This document shows, in pieces, positions 49,982 through 59,161 of a DNA stretch of 63,137 nucleotides. The DNA lies in NCBI GenBank assembly GCA_013349285.1, contig DUZU01000014.1, forward strand, positions 1-63,137, given 5' to 3'. The notes below the pieces were generated by a model. The model did not search any database. It had not been told where the DNA came from and saw nothing but the letters and a program-made list of their open reading frames with translations. Numbering within the stretch: position 1 is the stretch's first letter; every line of letters starts with the position of its first letter. A program made the translations under genes and the position numbers. This DNA is from Deltaproteobacteria bacterium. Its GTDB lineage: Bacteria; Desulfobacterota; Desulfobulbia; Desulfobulbales; Desulfurivibrionaceae.

Positions 49982-51169
49982 TCAGGAGTCGACAAAACGA
50001 ATGCTTCTGGTGCGGATCACATTGGGATGGGCTTCGATCGCAGCCACCACCTCGGGCGCGAGCTCAGATTGCAGATCGATAATGTTGTAGCCGATGCTGC
50101 CGTTGGATTCATTCAAATAACTGACAATGTTGACGCCGGAGGCCCCGATGGCATGGGAGGCAAAACCGATCATATCGGGCACATCGCGATTGATCATGAT
50201 GAAGCGGGTATGCACCTTATCCGAGGGCAGCGACTCGGCGGTGGGGAAATTAACGCTGTGGGTAATGATGCCGTACTCGAGATACGCCTTAAGCTCACTC
50301 ACCGCCATACAGGCGCACTGCTCCTCCGACTCTTCGGTGCTGGCGCCAAGGTGGGGGGTGACAATAATTTTAGGATGAGCCAGGGTTGCCTTTGTCGGAA
50401 AATCGGTTAGATAGGCGCTCAATTGCCCACTATCCAAGGCGGCCAGCACCGCCGCCTCGTCGACAATCGGCCCCCGCGCGTAATTGACCAGAATGGCCCC
50501 GGCGGGCAGACGGTTGAGGAGGTCACGGTCAACCACGCCGATGGTTTTTTCATTTAAGGGGGTATGCACCGTCAGGATATCGGCATGCCGCACCATCTCC
50601 CCCAGGGAGCGGGCCAGAATAACCTCCGGGGATAGGTTGTGGATATTCTCCAGGGCCGGAAAAGGATCAAACCCGATAACCCGCATCTGCCGCAGGCCGC
50701 CGCCGTTGGCCACCCGGACCCCGATTTTGCCCAAACCTAGAACGCCAAGGGTTTTCCCGGCCAGTTCAAAGCCTTTAAATGCCGACTTCCGGGCCTCCAC
50801 TTGCCCGCCGATCTCGCTGTCAGCCTGCCCCTTCAACCCCTGGCAAAAATCCATACCCTGGTGCAGATTGCGGGCCTGGATACCCAGCATGACAAAAACC
50901 AGCTCGGCCACCGCATTGGCGTTGGCCCCCGGCGTGTTAAACACGCAAATGCCCCGCCCACTCGCCTTATCCACCGTAATATTATTAACTCCGGCCCCGG
51001 CCCGGGCCACGGCCAGCAACGATGGATATTGATCGGTGTCCACCGGCGAGCTTCTGACCAGAATGGCATGGGGGTCGGCTTGCTCAGCTCCCACGGAAAA
51101 ATTATCGCCCAACAGCGCCAGGCCTTCCGGGGCTATCTTATTGACCACCCTGACCTGGAAATCATCCAT
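49982..51169 (-). CDS. serA: D-3-phosphoglycerate dehydrogenase with ACT domain
   Basis: The 395-residue NAD-dependent 2-hydroxyacid dehydrogenase has the NAD motif GVLGLGKIGVRVAN, catalytic Arg in NYARGPIVDE and His in VTPHLGAST, and a C-terminal ACT domain for serine feedback (FIMINRDVPDMIG). It catalyses the first step of serine synthesis. AGGAG lies 6 nt before the ATG. A different 2-hydroxyacid substrate is possible but the ACT domain argues for SerA. Confidence 0.88.
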   Translation of the reverse strand: MDDFQVRVVNKIAPEGLALLGDNFSVGAEQADPHAILVRSSPVDTDQYPSLLAVARAGAGVNNITVDKASGRGICVFNTPGANANAVAELVFVMLGIQARNLHQGMDFCQGLKGQADSEIGGQVEARKSAFKGFELAGKTLGVLGLGKIGVRVANGGGLRQMRVIGFDPFPALENIHNLSPEVILARSLGEMVRHADILTVHTPLNEKTIGVVDRDLLNRLPAGAILVNYARGPIVDEAAVLAALDSGQLSAYLTDFPTKATLAHPKIIVTPHLGASTEESEEQCACMAVSELKAYLEYGIITHSVNFPTAESLPSDKVHTRFIMINRDVPDMIGFASHAIGASGVNIVSYLNESNGSIGYNIIDLQSELAPEVVAAIEAHPNVIRTRSIRFVDS

Positions 51170-51340
51170 AACAGCTCCTTACCGCCCGGAGCGCCATTCT
51201 TCACGGCTGAAGCCGCTCCAGCCGGACTATCCGCAATCCGCCCGAGACGCGATTGTAATCGGATTGTTAACGCTAGCAGCTCAGCCGCGACAATTGAAGA
51301 TGGCCTTACCGGTTTAACAAGACCGGGAAAAATTTTCCCC

Positions 51341-52351
51341 TCACTCCATACAGACCTTGTTGCGCCCGCTTTTTTTTGCCTGATAAAGCACCTCATCCGC
51401 CCGCAACAGCCACTCGTCAAGGGAGACCCCGGCCTGCCACTGGACCAAACCGATACTGACCCCAAGCCTTTTGCCTTCACCGCTGGCGATGGCAAGCTCA
51501 TCAACCGCCCGGCATAAGCGGTCGGCCATTATCTTGGCAGAGTCGGCAGAGGTATCGGGCAAGACCAGCATAAACTCATCGCCGCCCATCCGCACCAGCA
51601 GATCGGTGTTTCTGACCATACCGGCCATGGCTCCGGCCACCTTGCGCAAGGCCTGATCCCCGGCCGCATGGCCCAGGGTGTCGTTGATCTGCTTAAAGTG
51701 ATCAAGATCCATACTTAGTATGGAAATGGGATGACCATACCTTTTCGCCGACTCCAGCAGCGGCCCGATCCGCTCTTCAAATACCCGCCTGTTTTCCAGG
51801 CCGGTCAACATATCACGCCGTGCCTGATGAAAAAGGTCTTCATAGTTCAAGGCCCGCAGCATGGGCTCACCGAGGATCTTAACCGCATTATCCAAAATCT
51901 GCGCCTCTTCATGACTGATAAGCTCCCCCCGACGCAGCAACATGATGCAACCCTGGTGACCGGCAAACTCCAACGGCCATTGCTGCACCGAGAAGGGCCC
52001 GCAGCTGAAACATGAGTCATTATTATGACACTCATTTTCCAAAAAGACATCATTGGCCACCTGCATGACCAGCCGACGATCCGGACCATGGCAGGAACAA
52101 ATCACATGGGAGCGGCTATGATCAAAACTGCGATAGGCAATCAGATCATGGGCGACCAAGGGCATCAGCCAAACGGAAAATGCTTCGATCATTCCCTGCA
52201 GATCGGTGGCCCCGGCCAGGCGGGCATGCAGCTCATTCACCTGTTGCAGCCATTCGGATTGGCGACGATAATGCTCGAGCTCGACAATTAAACGATCGAG
52301 ATCAAGTCGATTTTTGTCTCTATTATCTATAAGAGATATTGCAGCGTGCAT
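51341..52351 (-). CDS. Diguanylate cyclase with Cys-rich GAF-like sensor
   Basis: The 336-residue protein has an N-terminal coiled coil, a GAF-like domain (about 45-170) and a C-terminal GGDEF domain. The active-site GGDEF is intact and the inhibitory RxxD site (RNTD) lies five residues before it, so it should make c-di-GMP with product feedback. The sensor holds an unusual Cys cluster, CSCHG and CHNNDSCFSCG. AAGGAG precedes the ATG. No TM helices, so it is cytosolic. Confidence 0.92.
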   Translation of the reverse strand: MHAAISLIDNRDKNRLDLDRLIVELEHYRRQSEWLQQVNELHARLAGATDLQGMIEAFSVWLMPLVAHDLIAYRSFDHSRSHVICSCHGPDRRLVMQVANDVFLENECHNNDSCFSCGPFSVQQWPLEFAGHQGCIMLLRRGELISHEEAQILDNAVKILGEPMLRALNYEDLFHQARRDMLTGLENRRVFEERIGPLLESAKRYGHPISILSMDLDHFKQINDTLGHAAGDQALRKVAGAMAGMVRNTDLLVRMGGDEFMLVLPDTSADSAKIMADRLCRAVDELAIASGEGKRLGVSIGLVQWQAGVSLDEWLLRADEVLYQAKKSGRNKVCME

Positions 52352-52694
52352 GGCAATTGCTCCTTTGGGTTAATATTTAGCCTAACCCTCACAATTGCTA
52401 TTTCCGTGCCAGCAAAAACAAACCAGCCGATAAACCACGAACCACCCCGACAAAATACCATGATAACATATTGTTATTGTTGCAAATTAAAAAAAATATC
52501 CATCCCACAACAACAGCACCTCCCCCCCCGAATCATGACTGACACAGAAAAAAATTCCCCTCCAAACCAAACAGCCGGATGGCCGACCTGTCAAAAAAAT
52601 AACAGCATTCTTGCGTATCCTTTTCTTGCATCAGCCAACAAAAAGGATATCATTAGCCCTTGATCATTTTTAGCAATCCTTGCAGGCAGAACAG
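52352..52694. other. Divergent intergenic region before dinB
   Basis: The 343 bp hold no gene. A perfect 6+6 palindrome, ATAACA-TAT-TGTTAT, sits at 52463-52477 and could be an operator for either neighbour. I could not find a recognisable LexA box. Confidence 0.45.
52463..52477. promoter_or_regulatory. 15-bp palindrome, possible operator
   Basis: ATAACATATTGTTAT is a perfect inverted repeat of 6 bp with a 3-bp centre in an AT-rich region between the diguanylate cyclase gene and dinB. No binding protein is proposed. Confidence 0.35.
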
Positions 52695-53885
52695 ATGGCC
52701 GAACCTACCCGCCGCCACATAATCCATCTCGACATGGATGCCTTCTACGCCTCGGTCGAGGTGCTGGACAACCCGCAACTCACCGGCCTGCCGGTAGTGG
52801 TCGGCGGCAACAGCAACCGGGGCGTGGTCTCCGCCGCTTCTTACGCGGCCCGTAAATTCGGGATCCACTCGGCAATGCCGATCATCACCGCAAAAAAACT
52901 TTGCCCCCAGGCTGTGTTTCTGCCGGTCCGCATGGCCCGCTACCAGGAAATCTCCGGCCGGATCATGGCGATTTTCCACCGCTTCACCCCCCTGGTGGAA
53001 CCCATCTCCCTTGACGAAGCTTTTTTAGACGTCACTGCGAGCAAAGCCCTAAAAGGCGATGCCGTGACCATTGCCGCTGAAATAAAAAAAATGGTGCGCG
53101 AGGAAACCGGCTTGACCGTTTCGGCCGGGGTAGCCGCCACAAAACTTCTGGCCAAGATCGCCTCGGACCAAAACAAGCCGGATGGCCTCACCGTGGTTCC
53201 AGCGGGGCGGGAGCAAGAATTTCTCGCCCCGCTGCCCATTGCCCGCCTCTGGGGCGTTGGCCCCGCCACCCGCGACAGCCTGGCCATGTTCAGCGTAAAA
53301 ACCATCGGCGACCTCTGCAAACTACCCCTGACCACCCTGGTTGCAAAATTCGGCAACAAACAGGGTGAACATCTGCACCTTGTCTGCCAGGGGATCGACC
53401 CCCGGCCGGTAATTGCCGAACATGAGATAAAATCCATCGGCAACGAAGAGACCTTTGCCACGGACCTGCTCGATCGCAAACTGATCAAACAGGAACTGCT
53501 GACCCTCTGCACCAAGGTAGGAAAGCGGGTCCGGGCTAACGGCGTCCAGGGCAAAACCGTGACCATCAAGGTCAAATATCGGGATTTTCAACAGGTGAGC
53601 CGGGCCAACACCCTTGACTACGCCATTGATGACGACCGTTCGCTCTATGAAACAGGTTGCGACTTACTTAACAAAACCGAAGCCGGCCGGCGGCCGATTC
53701 GCCTGCTCGGCATCACCGTCTCCAACCTCCACCCCGGAGGCGCCTCAGGTCAGCTCTCACTCTTTGCCCCCGACCCCACCCGGCAAAAACGGCGGGCGCT
53801 CTACAAGGCCATTGATACCATCAGTGACCGCTACGGCAACCAGACCGTTATCCCGGCCATGCTTTTGCTTGATGAGCAAGGATAG
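52695..53885 (+). CDS. dinB: DNA polymerase IV
   Basis: The 396-residue Y-family polymerase shows LDMDAFYASVE (metal and fingers), AARKFGIHSAMP, SLDEAFLDV (catalytic Asp-Glu), a helix-hairpin-helix thumb and the little-finger domain (ATDLLDRKLIKQELL). It carries out error-prone translesion synthesis. I start at ATG 52695; a TTG 15 bp earlier is a weaker choice. Confidence 0.95.
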   Translation: MAEPTRRHIIHLDMDAFYASVEVLDNPQLTGLPVVVGGNSNRGVVSAASYAARKFGIHSAMPIITAKKLCPQAVFLPVRMARYQEISGRIMAIFHRFTPLVEPISLDEAFLDVTASKALKGDAVTIAAEIKKMVREETGLTVSAGVAATKLLAKIASDQNKPDGLTVVPAGREQEFLAPLPIARLWGVGPATRDSLAMFSVKTIGDLCKLPLTTLVAKFGNKQGEHLHLVCQGIDPRPVIAEHEIKSIGNEETFATDLLDRKLIKQELLTLCTKVGKRVRANGVQGKTVTIKVKYRDFQQVSRANTLDYAIDDDRSLYETGCDLLNKTEAGRRPIRLLGITVSNLHPGGASGQLSLFAPDPTRQKRRALYKAIDTISDRYGNQTVIPAMLLLDEQG

Positions 53886-54025
53886 TTCCGCCCAAAAACA
53901 ACGAGCAATGGTTATGCTGGATAAACTCAAGATATTCAGGTAGAATTTTAACAAACAACAACATCGCGCATTCAGCAAGTTACCCACCAACCACCGCAAC
54001 CAATAAAAGCTCAAGGGTGATGACA

Positions 54026-54412
54026 ATGAAAAAAATTATTCTTCTTACTGTTCTCGTGCTGCTGGCGACAACCAGTGCCGCTTACGGCCAAACCCAGGTT
54101 TCCAGAATTGCCGTGGCCCCAACAATTGTCGATCATGAACCCAGCGAGGCCAACAATATTTTCAAAAGCGATGTGGGCACAATCTCCTGTTTCACCGAAA
54201 TAACCACGGACCAGGCCCCGACCGGCGTTGTCCATGTCTGGTCGTACAAGGACAAAATCATGGCCGAGGTACCGCTGCAAGTCGGCGCGGCCCGGTGGCG
54301 GACCTACAGTTCCAAAAAAATCGCGCCGCAATGGCAGGGCAACTGGAAGGTCGAAGTTTATTCAGACGAAGGTGCTTTACTCAACACCGTCGAATTTATT
54401 GTTCTGGAATAA
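54026..54412 (+). CDS. DUF2914-domain secreted protein
   Basis: The 128-residue product has a signal peptide (MKKIILLTVLVLLATTSAAYG) and a DUF2914 beta-sandwich with the family pattern VVHVWSYKDKIMAEVPLQVG, RWRTYSSKKI and WQGNWKVEVYSDEG. Its function is unknown. I start at the ATG with AAGGGTG upstream; two other in-frame starts lie within 9 bp before it. The next gene is a secreted rhodanese. Confidence 0.82.
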   Translation: MKKIILLTVLVLLATTSAAYGQTQVSRIAVAPTIVDHEPSEANNIFKSDVGTISCFTEITTDQAPTGVVHVWSYKDKIMAEVPLQVGAARWRTYSSKKIAPQWQGNWKVEVYSDEGALLNTVEFIVLE

Positions 54413-54610
54413 GCCACCCATGACAAACAGCCTTTTTAACCGAATAAGAAGGCTTCAGGCGACCCTTTTGCCAAACCGCCACCATCAACGGCCCAGGGTC
54501 GATCAATTTTATTGATTGTCTTCTCTGCTATCTGAGATAATAATTTAAATATGGAGAAAAATTATTGCCCTGATAATGATTTGGTAATTTTACCGCGACA
54601 AGGAAACCAT

Positions 54611-55363
54611 ATGCTCTATCGGCAATTAATCATCATAAGCCTGATGACGATTCTGCTTTCAAGCCAATCTTCATTTCTCTTGGGGGCCGAGGAGCAGTAC
54701 CAAACCATCACCGCCCCGGAGGTCAAGCACCGAATCCAAGGCAGTTCCCCTGGTGTTTTGATCCATGTCCTGAGCAGACTTGAATATGAAGCACAGCACA
54801 TCCCCGGCTCCATCAACATCCCGATCGACAAACTGGCAACCAGCGACCAATTGCCGCCGGCCAAGGATACCCCGCTCATTTTTTACTGTATGGGCCGAAA
54901 ATGACCCTATAGTCTGAGGGCTGCAAGGATTGCAGTCGAAAAAGGATATAGCCGAGTTTACGCGTTTGTCGGCGGCATCCCCGAATGGCGAAGTTTTCAG
55001 TACCCCATGGTGGTCAATGAACAATTCACTCAAACCCCAGTCACTAAACTGGCCCCGACCGAGGCATGGCGACTGTTATCGGCCGAGCGCCCCTTTGTTC
55101 TTGATGTTCGCCCCTTGGACTTCACCACCAACCAGTCATACATCAAAGGAGCAATACACTGCCCCTTGGTGGATCTCATCGACAGGATCAATGAATTGCC
55201 CAAAAACAGACCGCTGCTCATCTGCGATTGGACCATGAAACAATCCCCCTTGGCCGCAATCTACCTCCAATCAAAGGGATATAACGTGCTCGGGGTGGTA
55301 AAGGGAGGAATGGAACGCTGGCTGCATGAAAATTTCCCCTCAGAGGCGCGGATGCTTCCTTAG
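54611..55363 (+). CDS. Secreted double-rhodanese protein with in-frame TGA, probable selenoprotein
   Basis: The 250-residue protein has a signal peptide (MLYRQLIIISLMTILLSSQ, ends about residue 25) and two rhodanese domains. The first (about 30-135) contains FYCMGRK, then an in-frame TGA as codon 98, then PYSLRAARIAVEKGY and FVGGIPEW. The second (about 145-245) has LLICDWTMKQSPLAA. The frame is identical before and after the TGA, and homologous rhodaneses have Cys at this place (C-x-G-x-x-C-P-x-S). A SECIS-like hairpin lies just downstream. I therefore read codon 98 as selenocysteine. AAGGA precedes the chosen ATG; an upstream ATG at 54551 would mask the signal peptide. Confidence 0.82.
54902..54904 (+). 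other. Probable selenocysteine codon (TGA)
   Basis: This TGA is the only stop in a 753-bp frame. It falls where related rhodaneses carry the active-loop Cys. The organism uses TGA as a normal stop elsewhere (for example at the end of the kinase gene that stops at 58193), so decoding needs a SECIS element and SelB. Confidence 0.8.
54907..54951 (+). promoter_or_regulatory. Candidate bacterial SECIS element
   Basis: An outer stem CTATA/TATAG (54907-54911, 54947-54951) encloses a perfect inner stem CTGCAA/TTGCAG (54921-54926, 54930-54935) with apical loop GGA. The loop begins 22 nt after the TGA and has G in its first positions. Bacterial SECIS hairpins are known to need a G-bearing loop at about 16-37 nt from the codon. 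Confidence 0.7.
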
Positions 55364-55400
55364 CCCCCAATGCAACCTACTTAGTTGACTCAAAAGAATA

Positions 55401-58193
55401 ATGACCATCATAAACAAAAAACAATCACAAACTCCCCCCCCAAAAACAATCATCAACAAGATCAGTTTTATTTTTGCCTTATTGGTTACCGTCATCATCG
55501 CCAACGGCATTTATTCCACTCTGACGGAAAGCGGTAAAATTCATGAGCAAATATATCGGGACCTTGAAGGCAAACTAAAGATCAGCTATTTCACCATGCT
55601 CAACGAACAGGAAAATCTGGTCGTGGCAGGGAAAATAATAAAAGGGCAACAGCTAAACCTTATAGACCTCATGGACCACGACCGGATCCGCCCTATTAAA
55701 ATCATGCTCCAGTCAATCTCATCCATGCATGATATTGAAATGATCTTTCTTTTGGATGAAAATTTCAGCTTACTGACCAGCAACAGCTTTAACGATGAAA
55801 CCGGCGATCCCGAACTTTACCGCTCCTTATCCTTGGGCAGAGGCATGAAATCTGGCCTGTTGGAAATCCCGGCGGAAATTTATTACAATCTATCCGGCAC
55901 CGCCGCCAACAAGCCCATAGATAAAAATGAAAAAATTATCTGTATTTCCACCACCGTCAAACTGATTCATCATCTGGGCAATCCCTACGGCTATGTTGTT
56001 TTACTCAAGCATATCAACGGCAACGACAAATTAATCACCCGCATGAAAAATATGACCCAGACCCAGGTCATTATCTACGATAAACAAGATCGCGCCATCG
56101 CCAGCAGTTTCGCCGTCGCCTCAATCCCGGCACCTATGGACAATCGCTTTTCCATCGATGACAAAAATTACTTTGTCTGCCTGGAGGATCTCCGCAACAT
56201 ATCCGGCGCCGTAATCGGCAAACTGGCGGTCGCCATTGACAGCTCCGATTTTCTTCAACAACGTCGCCGGTTCCTGATGAGCAATCTGCTGCCGCTGCTG
56301 TTCACCATAATTATCTTTTTGGCCATGTTTGCCCTGCTCAAATCAAGAATCCTTGATAAAATAAATCGCCTCCGCGCTATCCTGCACGATGTCGCGACCG
56401 GCCAAGCAGACCTCGGAAGCCGCTTGGCTGTTTCCGACCTTGCCCGGGCAGGGAAACACCCCGATGAAGTTGAACTCATGTGCCTGGATTTCAACCACAT
56501 GATGGAAATACTGGAAAGAACGTTTCAGCAAGCGGACAACCAAGCCAAACAACTGCAACTGCAACAAACCAAGCTGTGGAAAGCCAATATGGGACTGGAA
56601 GCCCAAACCGCGCTGCTGAACCGACAAAAAGGTGAATTGGCCACCCTCTACCGGCAAAACGATTTGATCTTGAATTCGGCCGGGGAAGGCATCTACGGCC
56701 TGGATATCGAAGGAAAAATAACCTTTGTCAACCAAGCGGCCTTAAGGCTTACCGGTTATACGGAAAACGAACTGCTGGGCTATAAGGCCCATGACCTTCT
56801 CCACCACACCGATCAAACCAACCATACATATCCTTTTTCCGCCTGCCCGATCAGCTCCACCCTGGCATACGGCAAGGTTCATCGTGAGCAAGATGAACTT
56901 TTCTGGCGCAAGGACGGCAGCAGTTTTCCGGTGGAGTTTGTCTGTTCACCGATAGTGGAGACGGAAACGGTAATCGGCGCCGTCGTGGTCTTCCTCGACA
57001 TCACGGACCGAAAACAGATGGAGCGGGCCAAGGAAAAGATCAATAAACGACTCATGCAAAGCCAAAAAATGGAAGCGGTCGGAACATTGGCCGGCGGAAT
57101 CGCCCATGACTTCAACAACACCCTGATGGCGATCAAAGGGTTCACCGACATCTCCCTGCATCAGGCGGCAAAAGACAGCCCGGTCTTCAACAATCTGCTG
57201 CAAATCCAGGATGCCGCCAGCCGGGCTGCGGGTCTGACCCGCGAACTGCTGCTTTTCAGCCGCCGGGAACCCATGGAATTTTCCCCGGTAAACCTGGACC
57301 AGATCGTCCAAAACATCTCGACCATGCTTAACCGGATCATCGGGGAAAAAATCTCAATAACCACCAAGCTGGAAAACGGGACAAAACTGCACCCGGTCCT
57401 TGGGGAAGCAGGGGCAATCGAACAGATAATCATCAACCTGGCGGTCAATGCCAAGGATGCCATGCCCATGGGGGGAGAATTCACCATCACCATGGCCAAT
57501 GTCTCGATTGATGCGGAATTTTGCCGACAGTTCCCTTATGCGCGGCCTGGAGAATTCGTAAAACTGGCGGTAAAAGACACCGGCCAGGGAATTGACGAAA
57601 TGGTGGTCAGCCATGTTTTTGAACCGTTTTTCACCACCAAGGAAGTAGGCAAAGGGACGGGCTTGGGCCTTTCCGTGGTCTACGGCATCGTAAAAGAGCA
57701 TCATGGCTGGATCAATGTGAGCAGTGAACCGGACAAAGGCACATTATTCGAGGTATTTTTCCCTGCCCTGCTCAATGATCCGGGAAAAGAAGCGATAAAG
57801 GATACCTTGTTCAGCAATCTGGAGGGGGCGGGCGAACTGATCCTGATAGCGGAAGGCGATGATCACCTCCGGCAAATTGCCGCCAATGCTTTTACCGCAG
57901 GCGGTTACAAGGTATTTACCGCCAAAAACAGCAGGGAAGCCCAGAATATTTTCTGGCAGGAGAAAGGCGAGTTCCACCTCTTTTTATGCAGTGCCGATTT
58001 GGGCGATGAAAGCGGGCTTAATCTGGCGGAAAATCTGCGCAAAACAAAACCGGAACTTATCATCCTGATCTCGGCAAGCAGGGCCATGGATAAAACTAAA
58101 ATTGACGAAATAAAGAAAAGGGGCTGCCACTTTCTGGAAAAACCATATGTGGCTTATGACCTCTTAAAAACCGCCAAACAGCTCTTGACCTGA
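55401..58193 (+). CDS. Membrane hybrid histidine kinase with degenerate receiver
   Basis: The 930-residue protein has TM1 (about 20-40), a periplasmic cache-like sensor, TM2 (about 292-312), HAMP, a coiled coil, PAS (about 410-530), HisKA with H569 in GGIAHDFNNTL and HATPase_c ([13 protein letters not shown]). The C-terminal receiver-like domain lacks the phospho-Asp: the site reads FLCSADLGDESG, with Ser864 in its place, and the acidic pocket is AEGDD instead of VDDD. The Lys (EKPY) remains. The gene begins 37 bp after the selenorhodanese and may share its transcript. It ends 2 bp from trpS on the other strand. Confidence 0.88.
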   Translation: MTIINKKQSQTPPPKTIINKISFIFALLVTVIIANGIYSTLTESGKIHEQIYRDLEGKLKISYFTMLNEQENLVVAGKIIKGQQLNLIDLMDHDRIRPIKIMLQSISSMHDIEMIFLLDENFSLLTSNSFNDETGDPELYRSLSLGRGMKSGLLEIPAEIYYNLSGTAANKPIDKNEKIICISTTVKLIHHLGNPYGYVVLLKHINGNDKLITRMKNMTQTQVIIYDKQDRAIASSFAVASIPAPMDNRFSIDDKNYFVCLEDLRNISGAVIGKLAVAIDSSDFLQQRRRFLMSNLLPLLFTIIIFLAMFALLKSRILDKINRLRAILHDVATGQADLGSRLAVSDLARAGKHPDEVELMCLDFNHMMEILERTFQQADNQAKQLQLQQTKLWKANMGLEAQTALLNRQKGELATLYRQNDLILNSAGEGIYGLDIEGKITFVNQAALRLTGYTENELLGYKAHDLLHHTDQTNHTYPFSACPISSTLAYGKVHREQDELFWRKDGSSFPVEFVCSPIVETETVIGAVVVFLDITDRKQMERAKEKINKRLMQSQKMEAVGTLAGGIAHDFNNTLMAIKGFTDISLHQAAKDSPVFNNLLQIQDAASRAAGLTRELLLFSRREPMEFSPVNLDQIVQNISTMLNRIIGEKISITTKLENGTKLHPVLGEAGAIEQIIINLAVNAKDAMPMGGEFTITMANVSIDAEFCRQFPYARPGEFVKLAVKDTGQGIDEMVVSHVFEPFFTTKEVGKGTGLGLSVVYGIVKEHHGWINVSSEPDKGTLFEVFFPALLNDPGKEAIKDTLFSNLEGAGELILIAEGDDHLRQIAANAFTAGGYKVFTAKNSREAQNIFWQEKGEFHLFLCSADLGDESGLNLAENLRKTKPELIILISASRAMDKTKIDEIKKRGCHFLEKPYVAYDLLKTAKQLLT

Positions 58194-58195
58194 AA

Positions 58196-59161
58196 TCAAT
58201 AGGTCAGACCAACCCGATCCCTTACCAGATCAAGGGTCTCGGTCGCCTTGCTCCGCGCCTTTACCGCCCCTTTATGCAGAATATCACGAACCTGACCGGG
58301 ATCGGCCAGCAGCGCCTCCCGCCGCTCCCGGGCCTCTCTAAAAAACTCCCAGAGGATATCGACCAGCTCCAGCTTGATCTTGCCGTACATGGCCCCGCCG
58401 TTCACGTAGAGGCCATGCACCTCGGCCAGGCGATCCGCCGGCGCGAAGAGCTTGTAGATATTATAAAGATTGCACTTATCCGGGTCCTTCGGTTCCTCCA
58501 CCGGGGTGGCGTCGGTAACGATGGTCATCACCTTCTTTTTCAGCTCCTTCTGACTGGAAAAGAGGGGAATGGTGTTGTCGTAGGATTTGGACATCTTCTG
58601 CCCGTCGATGCCGGGGATGGTGGCCAGGTTATCATCAATGACCGGTTCCGGCACCACAAAGGTCTCGCCAAAGGTGTTGTTGAACTTGATCGCGATATCA
58701 CGGGCCACCTCGAGATGCTGTTTCTGATCCTTGCCCACCGGCACCTTGTCGGCCTGAAAGATCAAAATATCGGCGGCCATCAGCACCGGGTAGGCAAAAA
58801 GCCCGTGGCTGGCAGCCACCCCCTTGGCAATCTTGTCCTTGTAAGAATGGCACCGCTCCAGCAGGCCCATGGGGGTCAGGGTCGAAAGAATCCAGGCCAG
58901 TTCAGTGACTTCGGGCACGTCGGACTGCACCCAGAAGGTGCACCGCTCAGGATCAAGCCCCAGGGCCAGGAAATCAGTGGCCGCCTCCAGGGTGCCGGTG
59001 GCCAGACGCTGTCGGTCATGGACCGAGGTCAGGGCATGGAGATCAACGATAAAGGCAAAGAGATCGCTCTTATCCATGTTGTCGATCATTGACCGCATCA
59101 TCCCGAAATAATTACCAATATGTAGTTTGCCCGAGGGCTGGATCCCGGATAGAATTCTCAT
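58196..59161 (-). CDS. trpS: Tryptophanyl-tRNA synthetase
   Basis: The 321-residue class I synthetase has the HIGN motif (residues 16-19) and KMSKS at about 193-197. It charges tRNA-Trp. Length and sequence (RILSGIQPSGKLHIGNYFG) are standard. Confidence 0.97.
   Translation of the reverse strand: MRILSGIQPSGKLHIGNYFGMMRSMIDNMDKSDLFAFIVDLHALTSVHDRQRLATGTLEAATDFLALGLDPERCTFWVQSDVPEVTELAWILSTLTPMGLLERCHSYKDKIAKGVAASHGLFAYPVLMAADILIFQADKVPVGKDQKQHLEVARDIAIKFNNTFGETFVVPEPVIDDNLATIPGIDGQKMSKSYDNTIPLFSSQKELKKKVMTIVTDATPVEEPKDPDKCNLYNIYKLFAPADRLAEVHGLYVNGGAMYGKIKLELVDILWEFFREARERREALLADPGQVRDILHKGAVKARSKATETLDLVRDRVGLTY

Noticed and set aside
54902-54904. TGA read as a true stop, giving two separate genes or a pseudogene
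   Set aside because: The frame is exact on both sides, the second half has no start or ribosome site at the break, both halves keep rhodanese motifs, and a SECIS-like hairpin follows at the right distance.
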